A model generated the notes under the pieces. It was given only the letters and a program-made list of their open reading frames with translations. It did no database searches and was not told the origin of the DNA. The position numbers were made by a program, and so were the translations under genes. Of a stretch of 64,000 nucleotides of DNA, positions 43,166 to 52,097 are shown in pieces (the first letter of the stretch is position 1; each line of letters starts with the position of its first letter). Location of the stretch: assembly GCF_000526775.1 (NCBI RefSeq), contig NZ_JAGS01000001.1:3472001-3536000 (forward strand), given 5' to 3'. The DNA comes from Ruminococcus albus AD2013. GTDB taxonomy: Bacteria > Bacillota > Clostridia > Oscillospirales > Ruminococcaceae.

Positions 43166-46100
43166 ATTTTTAAGCAATATAGCCGATTACGCTCTCTTTT
43201 CGGGAGCTGCCGTTGAAGCCGAAAAGGTCTATGCAACCTCTCCTGCTATGTGTGCGGTGGGCTGCCGCAAGGCTTTGGAACTCGCCGTGAAATGGGTGTA
43301 TTCTGCCGATAACACGATCAGTATGCCCTATAAGGACAATCTGCAATCGCTGATCCATGAGCCGTCATTCCGCTTCGCCCTTGACAGCCAGACTTGGGGT
43401 AAACTGCCGTTTATTATCAGGCTCGGCAATCTCTCTGTGCATACAGAGAGGGCGGTCAATAAGGCTGACGCTCTGCTTGCACTTGAAAGCCTGTTTGAGT
43501 TCATCGAATGGGTGGACTATTGCTATGGCTCGGACTATGTGGAACGGCACTTTGATCCTGCCCTCATACCGACGGAAAAGGTCGTGATCGACACCAAAAA
43601 GATCAAAGAGCAGGAGTCTCTTATCGAGCAGAAGGACAGCGAGATCAAGGCTTTGCAGGCGAAAATTGCCGAAATGTCGGCTACGCTTACCGCCGAAAAA
43701 GAAGAAAAACAGGAAAGCCGTACCTTTGCCCCTACTGACCTCTCAGAGTTTAAGACACGAAAAATATACATTGATGTAGACCTGAAATGGGTGGGCTGGA
43801 AGTTCGGCGGTACTGATGCCGATGTGTGGGAAGAATATGAAGTCACCGATATGAACGGTGTCCTCGGACAGAAAGGTTACTGCGATTATGTACTGTTTGG
43901 GCGTGACGGTCTGCCCCTTGCTGTCATTGAAGCAAAGCGGACAAGCAAAGACCCAAATATCGGCAGAAAACAGGCAGTTCTCTATGCGGACTGCTTAGAG
44001 CGTAAATTCGGGCGCAGACCGATGATGTTCACCTCAAACGGCTTTGAAACATACTTCTGGGACGATCTGTCCTCTCCGCAGCGGAAGGTCAGCGGTTTCT
44101 TCACAAAGTCCGATCTTGAAAAGCTGATGAACCGCCGTGAAACACGCAAGAAGCTGTCAACAATTCCCATAGATGACAGGATCACAGACCGCTATTATCA
44201 GAAAGAAGCGATCCGTGCGGTATGTGAACATATAGATGAGGGCTTTCGCAAGGCTCTGCTGGTCATGGCTACGGGTACAGGCAAAACGAGGACGGCTTCA
44301 AGTCTGACCGATGTTCTGAGCCGTGGCGGATATATCACAAATATCCTGTTCCTTGCTGACAGAACAGCACTCGTCAAGCAGGCAAAGGACGATTTCAAGA
44401 ACTATCTGCCCGATATGTCACTGTGCAATCTGTGCAGTAACAAGGACGATAGAAATGCCCGTATCGTGTTCTCTACATATCCTACGATACTGAATGCGAT
44501 CGACAGCACAAAAACAAAGGACGGCGTACCGCTGTTCTCTCCTGCACACTTTGACCTTATCATCACTGACGAGAGCCACAGAAGCATTTTCAAGAAATAT
44601 CGTGCGATCTTTGAGTATTTCGATGCGATCATGGTTGGTCTGACCGCTACACCTAAAACCGATGTTGACCGCAACACCTATGATTTCTTTGAGGTCGAGA
44701 ACGGTGTGCCGACCTATGCCTACGATTACGAAACGGCGGTCTATACAGATCATGTGCTTGTGCCGTACTATAACTATGAGGTCAAGACGAAATTCCTTGA
44801 GGAAGGTATCACCTATGATGATCTCTCCGATGAGGATAAGGAACGCTATGAGGACGATTTTGCTGAGGACGGCTATGTCCCTGACTTTATCCCATCGGCA
44901 CAGCTCAACAAGTTCGTGTTTAACGAAACAACGGTAGATACCGTCCTGCAAGACCTGATGGAGCGTGGTATCAAAGTTCACGGCGGTGACAGGCTCGGCA
45001 AGACGATCATTTTCGCTCAGAACAAGGAACACGCTGAGTTCATCGTACAGCGTTTTAACAAGCTCTATCCGAAATATAACGGCACATTCGCCCAGCGTGT
45101 CACCTGTGATGACAGCTATGCCCAGACAATCATCGACGATTTCAAGATACCCGATAAAATGCCCATTATTGCTGTTTCGGTCGATATGATGGACACGGGT
45201 ATTGATGTTCCCGAATGTGTCAACCTTGTATTTTTCAAGAAGGTACGCTCAAAAACGAAATTCTGGCAGATGATAGGCAGAGGTACAAGACTTTGCAAAG
45301 ACCTCGCCTGCATTGACGGCATAGACGGCGAATATGAGGGCAAGTGCCGTTTCCTGATATTCGATTACTGCGGTAATTTCGAGTATTTCAGAGAACACCA
45401 AAACGGCTATGAAACGGGCGAAACAAAATCCCTGACCGAAAATATCTTCTGTAAGCAGGTGCGGTTGGTATTTGCATTGCAGGACAGCAGTTTCTCCGAT
45501 GATGCCTATCAGGATTTCCGAAAGCAGTTGGTAGATACCTGTCAAGGCGGAGTGTGCGCTCTGTCCTATGACCTTGTATCGGTAAGACTCAAAACAGAAT
45601 ATGTTGAGAAATTCAAGAAGCCCGAAAAATGGGTATCTCTGTCCGATATGGATATACTGGAACTTCAAAAGCATATCGCTCCGCTTATCACCACGAACGA
45701 CACGGACGAATACGCAAAGCGTTTTGATAACTTCATGTACGGAATGATGCTTGCCAATATCGACAAGCTGCCGACAATGAACTACCTGAGAAATCAGCTC
45801 TGCCTGACCGCTGAATTGTTGGAGCGAAAAGCGACAATACCGCAAGTTAAGCAGAAACTCACGCTGATCAAGGATATTCAGACAGATACATTTTGGGAGA
45901 ATATCAGTATTCTGACGATGGAAAAAGTACGGCAGGAGCTTCGTGACCTGATGCAGTTTCTTGTTGACGGTGGCGGAGGAAAAAAGCCAAAGATATTCAC
46001 AAGGCTCGATGATCCTGTGCTTGAAAGCAAAGAAGGTGACGCTCTCGGTGCCGCCTATGATTTTGAGGACTATCGCAAAAAGGTCAACCGCTATGTTGAG

Positions 46101-46529
46101 GAGCATAAGAACGATGCAGTTATTTATAAGCTGAATCATAATCTTCCTCTTACCAAAGAGGACTATGCTGAACTTGAAAGAATACTCACGCAGGAACTCG
46201 GAGACAGTGATGACTACAAACGTGAGTACGGTGATACACCTTTTGGTCTGCTGATCCGCAAGATCGCAAAGCTCGACCATGAGAGTGCTATGTCCGCATT
46301 TTCAGTATTTATCAACGATAGCTCACTCAACCAAAGGCAGATCGAGTTTATCCTGAAGATCATCAATCATATTGAGAACAACGGCTATATCGAGGATATA
46401 AAAATACTGATGAAACCGCCGTTTGATAAGCCGTACAGCTTTATCAAGATGTTTGATGCAAAGACGAGAAATGCTATCCTGCAAACAATTGAGAGTATCA
46501 AGAACAATGCCCTGCAAGTAGTGGCATAA
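43152..46529 (+). CDS. hsdR: Type I restriction subunit with DUF4145-like N-terminus (second system)
   Basis: Restriction subunit of 1125 residues, EcoKI-like. It starts with a helical DUF4145-type domain (about 1-130), then a coiled coil (about 150-190). A PD-(D/E)XK nuclease follows (CDYVLFGRDGLPLAVIEAKR, about 235-257). The SF2 motor has ATGTGKTRT, TDESHRS and GLTATP, with the arginine-finger motif MIGRGTRL in the second RecA domain. It has AAGGAGAG before the ATG and overlaps the hsdS copy 2 end by 14 bases. It completes the second type I system. Confidence 0.95.
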   Translation: MTNFEFLSNIADYALFSGAAVEAEKVYATSPAMCAVGCRKALELAVKWVYSADNTISMPYKDNLQSLIHEPSFRFALDSQTWGKLPFIIRLGNLSVHTERAVNKADALLALESLFEFIEWVDYCYGSDYVERHFDPALIPTEKVVIDTKKIKEQESLIEQKDSEIKALQAKIAEMSATLTAEKEEKQESRTFAPTDLSEFKTRKIYIDVDLKWVGWKFGGTDADVWEEYEVTDMNGVLGQKGYCDYVLFGRDGLPLAVIEAKRTSKDPNIGRKQAVLYADCLERKFGRRPMMFTSNGFETYFWDDLSSPQRKVSGFFTKSDLEKLMNRRETRKKLSTIPIDDRITDRYYQKEAIRAVCEHIDEGFRKALLVMATGTGKTRTASSLTDVLSRGGYITNILFLADRTALVKQAKDDFKNYLPDMSLCNLCSNKDDRNARIVFSTYPTILNAIDSTKTKDGVPLFSPAHFDLIITDESHRSIFKKYRAIFEYFDAIMVGLTATPKTDVDRNTYDFFEVENGVPTYAYDYETAVYTDHVLVPYYNYEVKTKFLEEGITYDDLSDEDKERYEDDFAEDGYVPDFIPSAQLNKFVFNETTVDTVLQDLMERGIKVHGGDRLGKTIIFAQNKEHAEFIVQRFNKLYPKYNGTFAQRVTCDDSYAQTIIDDFKIPDKMPIIAVSVDMMDTGIDVPECVNLVFFKKVRSKTKFWQMIGRGTRLCKDLACIDGIDGEYEGKCRFLIFDYCGNFEYFREHQNGYETGETKSLTENIFCKQVRLVFALQDSSFSDDAYQDFRKQLVDTCQGGVCALSYDLVSVRLKTEYVEKFKKPEKWVSLSDMDILELQKHIAPLITTNDTDEYAKRFDNFMYGMMLANIDKLPTMNYLRNQLCLTAELLERKATIPQVKQKLTLIKDIQTDTFWENISILTMEKVRQELRDLMQFLVDGGGGKKPKIFTRLDDPVLESKEGDALGAAYDFEDYRKKVNRYVEEHKNDAVIYKLNHNLPLTKEDYAELERILTQELGDSDDYKREYGDTPFGLLIRKIAKLDHESAMSAFSVFINDSSLNQRQIEFILKIINHIENNGYIEDIKILMKPPFDKPYSFIKMFDAKTRNAILQTIESIKNNALQVVA

Positions 46530-46652
46530 GATGCGCCAATAGCCCAAAGTCTAATGACACACTCACTTTCCGTTCCGCTGAGGTTCAAATCAGCATTATG
46601 GCGCGCGCCACAATGACAGCATACCCTTTTGGAACTGAATAACTCACAAAGG

Positions 46653-46695
46653 CCTGAGATTTGCTCACACAAGCACTTCTCAGGTCTTTTCTTTT
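46653..46695 (+). terminator. Terminator of the second RM operon
   Basis: CCTGAGA / TCTCAGG stem with an 18-base loop, followed by TCTTTTCTTTT. Confidence 0.8.
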
Positions 46696-46766
46696 CAGGC
46701 GGTTAGTTTTCCGCTCCGCAGGCTCGGACGGCTCTGAGGGGCATTTCCGTTCGTCTGAGCATAGCA

Positions 46767-46796
46767 AAAGGCTCTGCATTACTGCAAAGCCCTTAC
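46767..46796 (-). terminator. Terminator after the minus-strand mobilization operon
   Basis: On the minus strand AAGGGCTTTGCA pairs with TGCAGAGCCTT with minor mismatches, followed by TTGC. It lies 6 bases beyond the stop of the 70-residue gene. Confidence 0.6.
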
Positions 46797-46801
46797 GCTG
46801 A

Positions 46802-47014
46802 TTACTCGTCCTCATCGCTGCACTCGTCAAGTCCGTGAAGTAGCTGAATGTATACACACTCTGCTCGGTCACGCTCCTCACCCTCGGCGGTCATCATCAT
46901 TTCGAGGAAATATGCCTTTGCTTCTTCGTAGTCGGTCCAGACCTCACGCTTACCATTGCAGACAGTAGTGACCTTGCGTGATCTCGGCATAGCCAATTCG
47001 GGTATCTTTAACAT
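46802..47014 (-). CDS. Small conserved acidic-tail protein (IME copy)
   Basis: A 70-residue paralogue of the ICE protein at 2173-2385. It shares PELAMPRSRKVTTVC and the acidic SDEDE end, with the central helix diverged. AGGAGGG lies before the ATG. It sits at the distal end of the minus-strand mobilization operon. No function is evident, but its presence in both ICE and IME argues for a role in element biology. Confidence 0.8.
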   Translation of the reverse strand: MLKIPELAMPRSRKVTTVCNGKREVWTDYEEAKAYFLEMMMTAEGEERDRAECVYIQLLHGLDECSDEDE

Positions 47015-47147
47015 AGCTGTATCCCTCCTGTGTTTTTTGTAAATACATTATATCCCATGACAAGACAGGAGTCCAGCCCTGCGGAGTAATTGTAATAATA
47101 ATTGTGCAGGGCGCAGCAATATTATAAAAATCCTCGGTGCAATATGC

Positions 47148-47741
47148 TCATGCAGAAACAGGCTCTGCGATCCCGTGTTCCGCTTCATACTCCCTGACAC
47201 GGCGGTAAAAAGTGTTTGCCGACAAGCCCATTCTCCGCATAAAGTCACGCCCTGTGATGCTCTTGGACTTCCATTCCCCATAAAGCTGACCGAACCTCGT
47301 CCAGTCGATCTCAATCGGCTTTCGCCCGGTGTACTTGCCCTGAGCCTTAGCAATCTCGATGCCCTCACGCTGTCGCTGTTTGAGCTGCTCACGCTCCAAC
47401 TGAGAGAGTGCTGCGAACACGGTGAGCATAAACTTTCCTGACGGAGTATCGGTGTCGATGCTCTCCTTATGGCTGACGAGTGTTACCCCTTTTTCAGTGA
47501 GGGTGTCGATGATGTTCAGTAAGTCTTTCGTGGAGCGTCCTAAACGGCTGATACTTTCGATGTAGAGAGTATCTCCCTCACGCACATAGTCCAGCATAGC
47601 TTTAAGCTGAGGACGGTCTTTGTTCGCTCCCGAAATCTTCTCGGAGAAAATGCGGTCAACCTGATAGTCGCACATGATCTCCTGCTGTCTCGCTGTCTCC
47701 TGATGCTCCGTGGAAACACGGATATAACCTATTCTACTCAT
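47148..47741 (-). CDS. Resolvase/invertase-type serine recombinase
   Basis: Small serine recombinase of 197 residues of the Pin/Tn3-resolvase kind. The catalytic Ser is in YIRVSTEHQ. ESISRLGRSTKDLL is the conserved Arg-rich region. A long helix follows (QLEREQLKQRQREG), then a C-terminal helix-turn-helix (SKSITGRDFMRRMGLSANTFYRRV). It could resolve IME multimers or invert a segment, but no recombination site was found for it. It starts 15 bases after the relaxase stop, so it is part of the mobilization operon. Confidence 0.9.
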   Translation of the reverse strand: MSRIGYIRVSTEHQETARQQEIMCDYQVDRIFSEKISGANKDRPQLKAMLDYVREGDTLYIESISRLGRSTKDLLNIIDTLTEKGVTLVSHKESIDTDTPSGKFMLTVFAALSQLEREQLKQRQREGIEIAKAQGKYTGRKPIEIDWTRFGQLYGEWKSKSITGRDFMRRMGLSANTFYRRVREYEAEHGIAEPVSA

Positions 47742-47756
47742 AAAATCTTCCTCTCT

Positions 47757-49169
47757 TTATTCAAGCTGACTTTTCTTTCTCTTGGCAGCTTGTTCGTTTT
47801 CCATATATCGGGCAAGCGTTCTCTGATTGTCACGCTTCTGCTGCGCAAGTCTTGAAAGCCTGTCCGCTTCTTTTTTTAGGGCTTTACGTTCTGCACTCTG
47901 TTGAGCGTAATCTGTTCGGGCTTTTTCAAGCTCCGTTTTCAGCTTGCTGAGTTTCGGTATATGAGCGTCGGGAAACAGCTCGATCAGCTTCTTGTAAGCC
48001 TTGTGGTACTCGTCAAGTTCATAGCAGAAATCGCTCTTGTACTTGGTTTTCGCCTTGCCCTCCAGAGAAGCATATTTCTTGTGATAAGCCACAAATTCAT
48101 GATACTTCTCGATTGCAGGAATCTGCTCCTCCATTTTGTGAATACGGGCGCTCAATTCGATTTGTGGTGTTGACATGACCATAAATTCAGCAAGCGCCCT
48201 GTGAGCTGCACTCTCCAATTCTTCAAGGGTGGAGTTGCTCGCTGTCATTTCATTCAGCGCCTTGCTCGCCGCTTTCATATTCTCACGGTCTGCCCAATTC
48301 TGCAAGCCCTGAGACTGCTGAAATTTCTCGGTTGTGGTGCGAATAATTCTCGCTGTCGGGCGGTGCGACATTTGGTACTTGTAACTCTCGATACGCTTTC
48401 TGATTTGCTGGCTCTCGTAGAAGTAACCCAGCGTTTTCGCTCTTGTAAATTTCGCCCTCGGATTGCGTTCCTTTTGCTCCGCAAGCATAAATTTCAGGTC
48501 AATTTTGTGGTCGGGATTGTAGTCAACAAGAATACCAAAATCCGCACATTTCGCAAGGAAATCCTCAAAGTCCTCGCTGACCTTGATAACCTCGTCAATG
48601 GCTCGTTTAAGCTGTTCTTTCCACGACAAATTCTGTTGGTCAAGCTCCCACTCCCAATGGCTTTTACCCTTTGAAAGATGCGGATTTTCGATGATAGAAA
48701 GTCCGTGCTTTCTGCATAGTTCGTCGGAAATCGTGCGAAGTTTACTCCACGCTCGGTCGGGAATTTTCCCCTGATTATGCTCGGTTTCAAAAGTCTTGCC
48801 CGTGTAGAAATTCACGTTGTTTACTATCACATGATTATGGATATGTTCATGGTCTACATGGACAGCTAAAACATACTGATACTCGTCATTGAAAAGCGCC
48901 TTGCAAAGCTCCTGCCCGATAAGCAAAGCCCGTTCAGGAGTTACCTCACCAGGGGCGAAGCTCTGAATTATGTGCTGGCACTCGCTTCGGCTTCGTCCTG
49001 TGCCGACTGACTGCCTGATGTTCCTAAACTGTTCTGATGCTCCACATGGAGTAGATACGCACAAGTTGCTAACAACATATTTGCCGTCTGCGGTTTTGTC
49101 TGGGTTGCAGATATAAGCAATTGCACCGTATGTTCCCGTGTGGATCGTATGGATACGAGTAATCGCCAA
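47757..49169 (-). CDS. mobA: IME relaxase, MOBP/VirD2-like
   Basis: Relaxase/mobilization nuclease of 470 residues. It begins with ITRIHTIHTGTYGAIAY (the likely catalytic Tyr region), followed by HVDHEHIHNHVIVNNV, the HUH motif. A helical C-terminal region has KGKSHWEWELDQ, DLKFMLAEQKERNPRAK and a long coiled coil. It is a close relative of the ICE relaxase at the left edge of the window. The start is a TTG (49169-49167) with AGAGGAAG in front. It overlaps mobC by about 200 bases in another frame. It would nick the IME oriT for transfer by a helper ICE. Confidence 0.9.
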   Translation of the reverse strand: MAITRIHTIHTGTYGAIAYICNPDKTADGKYVVSNLCVSTPCGASEQFRNIRQSVGTGRSRSECQHIIQSFAPGEVTPERALLIGQELCKALFNDEYQYVLAVHVDHEHIHNHVIVNNVNFYTGKTFETEHNQGKIPDRAWSKLRTISDELCRKHGLSIIENPHLSKGKSHWEWELDQQNLSWKEQLKRAIDEVIKVSEDFEDFLAKCADFGILVDYNPDHKIDLKFMLAEQKERNPRAKFTRAKTLGYFYESQQIRKRIESYKYQMSHRPTARIIRTTTEKFQQSQGLQNWADRENMKAASKALNEMTASNSTLEELESAAHRALAEFMVMSTPQIELSARIHKMEEQIPAIEKYHEFVAYHKKYASLEGKAKTKYKSDFCYELDEYHKAYKKLIELFPDAHIPKLSKLKTELEKARTDYAQQSAERKALKKEADRLSRLAQQKRDNQRTLARYMENEQAAKRKKSQLE

Positions 49170-49732
49170 ACTTCCTCTAACCTCTCTTTCATATCGGCAA
49201 TATCTTCATCGTAAAGTTTGCCGCCTTTGTTGACACGGTGGGCTACCTGATTGAACGAATTGGAGATAGACGAAATGTACCGTGCTATCTGCTTGATGTC
49301 CTCGGTATCTTCCTCAACATTCATGACAGTGAGTGCAGAATATCTGCAAAAATCGCCCCTGCTTTTGAACGATGTTTCCGCATATCTGCGGTTGATCGCT
49401 TCAAGCTCCATGTCGTTCACTCGGAATGTGATAAGGTGCTTGCGGACTTCGCTCGGCTCTGTACTGTCGGCTGTGTCCTGCGGTGGTGATTCACCCTCGG
49501 TGGTTTCGGGCGGTTCTGTGAAGTCAACCTCTCCTGTTTCTGTGACTTCCAGCATTGGAACAGGCTCGGCAGCGGTGTCCTCGGCGGTATCTGTTTCGAG
49601 ATTATCGGACAGCATATCTTCCTGCATTTCGTCCGCATAGGTGTGGGCAAGTTCCTCCGCAAGCTCCTCCACCTGCTTATGCTTGAACAGCTTTGCAAGG
49701 AAGCCCTCACCCGATTTTTTGAATATTGACAT
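48968..49732 (-). CDS. mobC: MobC-like mobilization accessory protein
   Basis: A 254-residue accessory protein. The N-terminal 110 residues are acidic and low in complexity. A ribbon-helix-helix/MobC-type domain follows: ITFRVNDMELEAINRRYAETSFKSRGDFCRYSAL, then ISNSFNQVAHRVNKGGKLYDEDI. This order matches the Pfam MobC family, which opens oriT for the relaxase. The upstream in-frame ATG (49804) lacks support, while AAAGGAGACACA precedes the ATG at 49732. The last 67 codons overlap the relaxase gene. Confidence 0.85.
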   Translation of the reverse strand: MSIFKKSGEGFLAKLFKHKQVEELAEELAHTYADEMQEDMLSDNLETDTAEDTAAEPVPMLEVTETGEVDFTEPPETTEGESPPQDTADSTEPSEVRKHLITFRVNDMELEAINRRYAETSFKSRGDFCRYSALTVMNVEEDTEDIKQIARYISSISNSFNQVAHRVNKGGKLYDEDIADMKERLEEVWRLLVSIRSTREHTVQLLISATQTKPQTANMLLATCAYLLHVEHQNSLGTSGSQSAQDEAEASAST

Positions 49733-49753
49733 TGTGTCTCCTTTCTGTATCTC

Positions 49754-49860
49754 GGTCGGCTGTGCCGACCTCTCAGGGGTCTTAGGGGAATTTTCCCCTG
49801 ACAAGCCGTATGTGGTTTACGATTTTCCATAATCGTAATACGACATACCGTGCTTGTGAA
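49754..49860. other. Probable oriT region of the IME
   Basis: Directly upstream of mobC are three inverted repeats in about 100 bases: GGTCGGC / GCCGACC (49754-49770), AGGGGAA / TTCCCCT (49784-49799), and a nested repeat with outer CAAGC / GCTTG, middle GTATGT / ACATAC and inner TTACGAT / ATCGTAA (49802-49856). Such nested dyads next to mobC-mobA are typical of oriT. The nick site cannot be fixed by eye. Confidence 0.6.
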
Positions 49861-50282
49861 AATTGATCGGGCGTTCCACGCCCTCACTTGTATTTCGCCG
49901 TTTCACGGCTATTTTCACGCTCCTGCGTGATTTGGAGCTATGCGACTTTTCTCTGTATCCACACGGCTCTGAGAGTATTTTACTGGGGTTCGGCGCAGTT
50001 ATGATGCTGGGTGGGCGGCAGTCTGGTGAAACCTTCCGTTCGGCTCTCCCTGAGACGATTTTGAATGTCGATATGCTTATCGTTACATTCAAATTTTTGC
50101 CCTGCCTGACCGCCCATGAAAATACCCTTCTACTTTACTACCGACGTTTTTGAGAAAATGCTCATGATTATCCGAAAAGTTTACAGTTTATTCATGACGA
50201 TTCTCCCTCTTGCATAGTTTCAACACGGGATTTCTGTTGATGATGACAGTGATTTTGGAGGGCGGATTTCTCGAAAATGAGA
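49861..50282. other. Intergenic region between oriT and EamA gene
   Basis: About 420 bases with no gene I can support. Short open frames exist on both strands, but none has a ribosome binding site or a recognisable protein. Confidence 0.55.
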
Positions 50283-50311
50283 TTGCTTTTTTGGGGAAGG
50301 TATGATATAAT
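50283..50311 (+). promoter_or_regulatory. Promoter of the EamA-like gene
   Basis: TTGCTT (50283-50288), 17-base spacer, TATAAT (50306-50311), with an extended TATGA upstream of the -10. Confidence 0.7.
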
Positions 50312-50372
50312 TTAGAGGTAGGAGTAAGCACTCGGCTTGCTCGTGTAAATCGGAATTTGAAGGAGTATCACT

Positions 50373-50786
50373 ATGTGGTTTTTATTAGCGCTTGGTTCGG
50401 CAATCTTTGCCGCACTGACATCAATATTGGCAAAGATAGGAATTGAAGGTGTCGGATCGAATCTGGCTACTGCGATCCGTACAATGGTTGTTGTTATCAT
50501 GGCATGGGGAATGGTATTTATTACTCATCAGCAAGCAGGAATAAAAGACATTAGCCAGAAATGTTGGGTTTTCCTGATTCTGTCCGGCCTTGCTACTGGT
50601 GCCTCATGGCTTTGCTATTACAAGGCCTTGCAGATGGGAGACGCTTCAAAAGTCGTCCCGATTGATAAGTTGTCCGTTGTCATTACGCTGATACTGGCGT
50701 TTGTTTTTCTGCATGAAGAATTTACTTTTAAGTCAGTGATGGGGTGTATCCTGATTGGAGCCGGAACATTGCTGATGGTTCTGTGA
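50373..50786 (+). CDS. EamA/DMT-family small transporter
   Basis: A 137-residue membrane protein with four or five hydrophobic helices. It reads like one EamA repeat: MWFLLALGSAIFAALTSILAK at the start, then SGLATGASWLCYYKALQMGDAS and KLSVVITLILAFVFLHE, ending GCILIGAGTLLMVL. Single-repeat members act as dimers in drug/metabolite export. The substrate is unknown. AAGGAG precedes the ATG. It is a cargo gene of the IME, with its own promoter and terminator. Confidence 0.85.
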   Translation: MWFLLALGSAIFAALTSILAKIGIEGVGSNLATAIRTMVVVIMAWGMVFITHQQAGIKDISQKCWVFLILSGLATGASWLCYYKALQMGDASKVVPIDKLSVVITLILAFVFLHEEFTFKSVMGCILIGAGTLLMVL

Positions 50787-50834
50787 TATAAATTCTGATT
50801 TATCTTAGCACCAAAAACTGAATATACTTACCCA

Positions 50835-50865
50835 ATGCAGAGCAACACCAGCTCTGCATTTTTTA
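50835..50865 (+). terminator. Terminator after the EamA-like gene
   Basis: ATGCAGAGC / GCTCTGCAT stem with a 7-base loop, followed by TTTTTT. Confidence 0.9.
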
Positions 50866-51031
50866 TGCCCGTTTCAAAATTCCCCATAACATTTTCACGA
50901 TAAGAAAAGTTTTATGGCGCACCCAAGTTCATGCGCACTGCGAATAGACTTTCACCCCGAAAGTGCGCTATAATTTTAGTATGGGGCTGAGTAGTTCGGC
51001 TCGATTAGAAATTCAGAATGGTGGTGATGAT

Positions 51032-51361
51032 ATGGCTACGACTTCTATCGCTGACAAGCTGGCGAAACTCGAAAAGAAGATCGCAAAGCGACAGGCTACA
51101 ATCGCTGAGGAGCAGACACAACTCAACAAGGAGCTTGCAGAGTATGACAGGCTCTATCTGACAGCGCTTGCCAACAAGTATAAGCTGAGCGGCAAAGACC
51201 TGTTCTCCGCTATCGAGCGTGAGCATGAACAGCTTGAAAAGCTCCGTGATGGCGGTATGTCCGATTCGGATATTGATAGTCTGACGGACAATGCTCCTGC
51301 TGATAAGGACAAGGCTACTTTGTATGAGGATTCTCCCCGTACTCTGTTTGACGAGGATTGA
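51032..51361 (+). CDS. Small coiled-coil mobile-element protein
   Basis: A 109-residue protein with a strong heptad-like helix (DKLAKLEKKIAKRQATIAEEQTQLNKEL, about residues 8-35) and an acidic C-terminus (DSPRTLFDED). The frame extends to 50963, but the ATG at 51032, after GGTGGTGAT, is preferred. A -10 TATAAT at 50969-50974 is present. It is the first of a small plus-strand operon leading to the serine recombinase. No function is evident. Confidence 0.65.
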   Translation: MATTSIADKLAKLEKKIAKRQATIAEEQTQLNKELAEYDRLYLTALANKYKLSGKDLFSAIEREHEQLEKLRDGGMSDSDIDSLTDNAPADKDKATLYEDSPRTLFDED

Positions 51362-51376
51362 TGAAAGGGGCTTTGA

Positions 51377-51862
51377 ATGAGTGACTATGTTTTCCTCGTT
51401 GGTGACGATTATGAGAGCAACAACAAGGAATATGTTTCAATAGATACTGACAAGGGACAGCAGATAAGCATTGCCCTCGCCGCAAGCGGTATCCCGTTCA
51501 AAGGTCGGTTTGATAAAGAGCGTATGCTGTTCAATTATGACGGCATTTACAAGGAGTCCGTTGATGAAATAATTGCAAAATTCACTTCGGACAAGTATGC
51601 CAAACAGCGTGACGAGATAGCGGAGCATAAGGGCGATGACTGCCTTTATTTCCTGCCTGCTGTCGCAAAACTCCTGCGTATGACAGAAGGCACGCTCCGT
51701 CGCAGACCTCTTGATATTCAGCTTGCCCTCTGCAAGCGGTATGTCGATAATTGGTACTGCGATACTTACACGATCCAGCATGAGCTGAAAGATGCGATGA
51801 TGCTGATAACCAAACCCGAAATGACAGACAGCGAGAAAGAAAAAGCTGTCGGAAAGGACTAA
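51377..51862 (+). CDS. Conserved element protein, homologue of the ICE gene at 62194
   Basis: A 161-residue protein. Its centre contains LLRMTEGTLRRRPLDIQLALCKRYVDNWYCDTYTIQHEL, which matches the ICE product at 62194-62937 (TLKQRPYDIQLLLCKSYADHWLCDTYTIQREL). Both N-termini also share VALDKSGVPF-type and IPF.GRFDKERMLFNYDG-type segments. I cannot name the family. The copy in the IME is shorter, lacking the C-terminal coiled coil. GAAAGGGG lies before the start. Confidence 0.75.
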   Translation: MSDYVFLVGDDYESNNKEYVSIDTDKGQQISIALAASGIPFKGRFDKERMLFNYDGIYKESVDEIIAKFTSDKYAKQRDEIAEHKGDDCLYFLPAVAKLLRMTEGTLRRRPLDIQLALCKRYVDNWYCDTYTIQHELKDAMMLITKPEMTDSEKEKAVGKD

Positions 51863-51865
51863 AAT

Positions 51866-52054
51866 TTGAATACAACATCTGCCGTAGAGAAAAGAGAGAA
51901 GGCAGTTGACTATGTGTCTGACGAGGGTATCAAAGTAAAGGTTTCTTACCCTGATGATGTTCCCGAAAATATCAGACAGCAGAAGATCAACAAGATGTAC
52001 GATATTTTCCTCGGTGCAATGCGCCGCAACGGAACAAAGGAAACAACTGAATGA
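51866..52054 (+). CDS. Small protein, TnpW-like
   Basis: A 62-residue protein starting at TTG with AAGGA 7 bases before. Its central part (GIKVKVSYPDDVPENIRQQKINKMYDIF) has the layout of the small TnpW-type proteins encoded just upstream of large serine recombinases. This is a family resemblance from memory, with moderate uncertainty. It starts 4 bases after the preceding gene. Confidence 0.5.
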   Translation: MNTTSAVEKREKAVDYVSDEGIKVKVSYPDDVPENIRQQKINKMYDIFLGAMRRNGTKETTE

Positions 52055-52097
52055 TCTGGCAATCTGCCGAAAAATGATTACAGTTACAAGAACGCTG

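Noticed and set aside
45249..46280. 343-codon open frame on the minus strand
   Set aside because: Antisense to the intact hsdR gene; no ribosome binding site and no recognisable protein.
48201..48674. 157-codon plus-strand frame
   Set aside because: Antisense to the relaxase gene.
49863..50153. 97-codon frame between oriT and the EamA gene
   Set aside because: No ribosome binding site, composition unlike neighbours, and a competing minus-strand frame of equal length.
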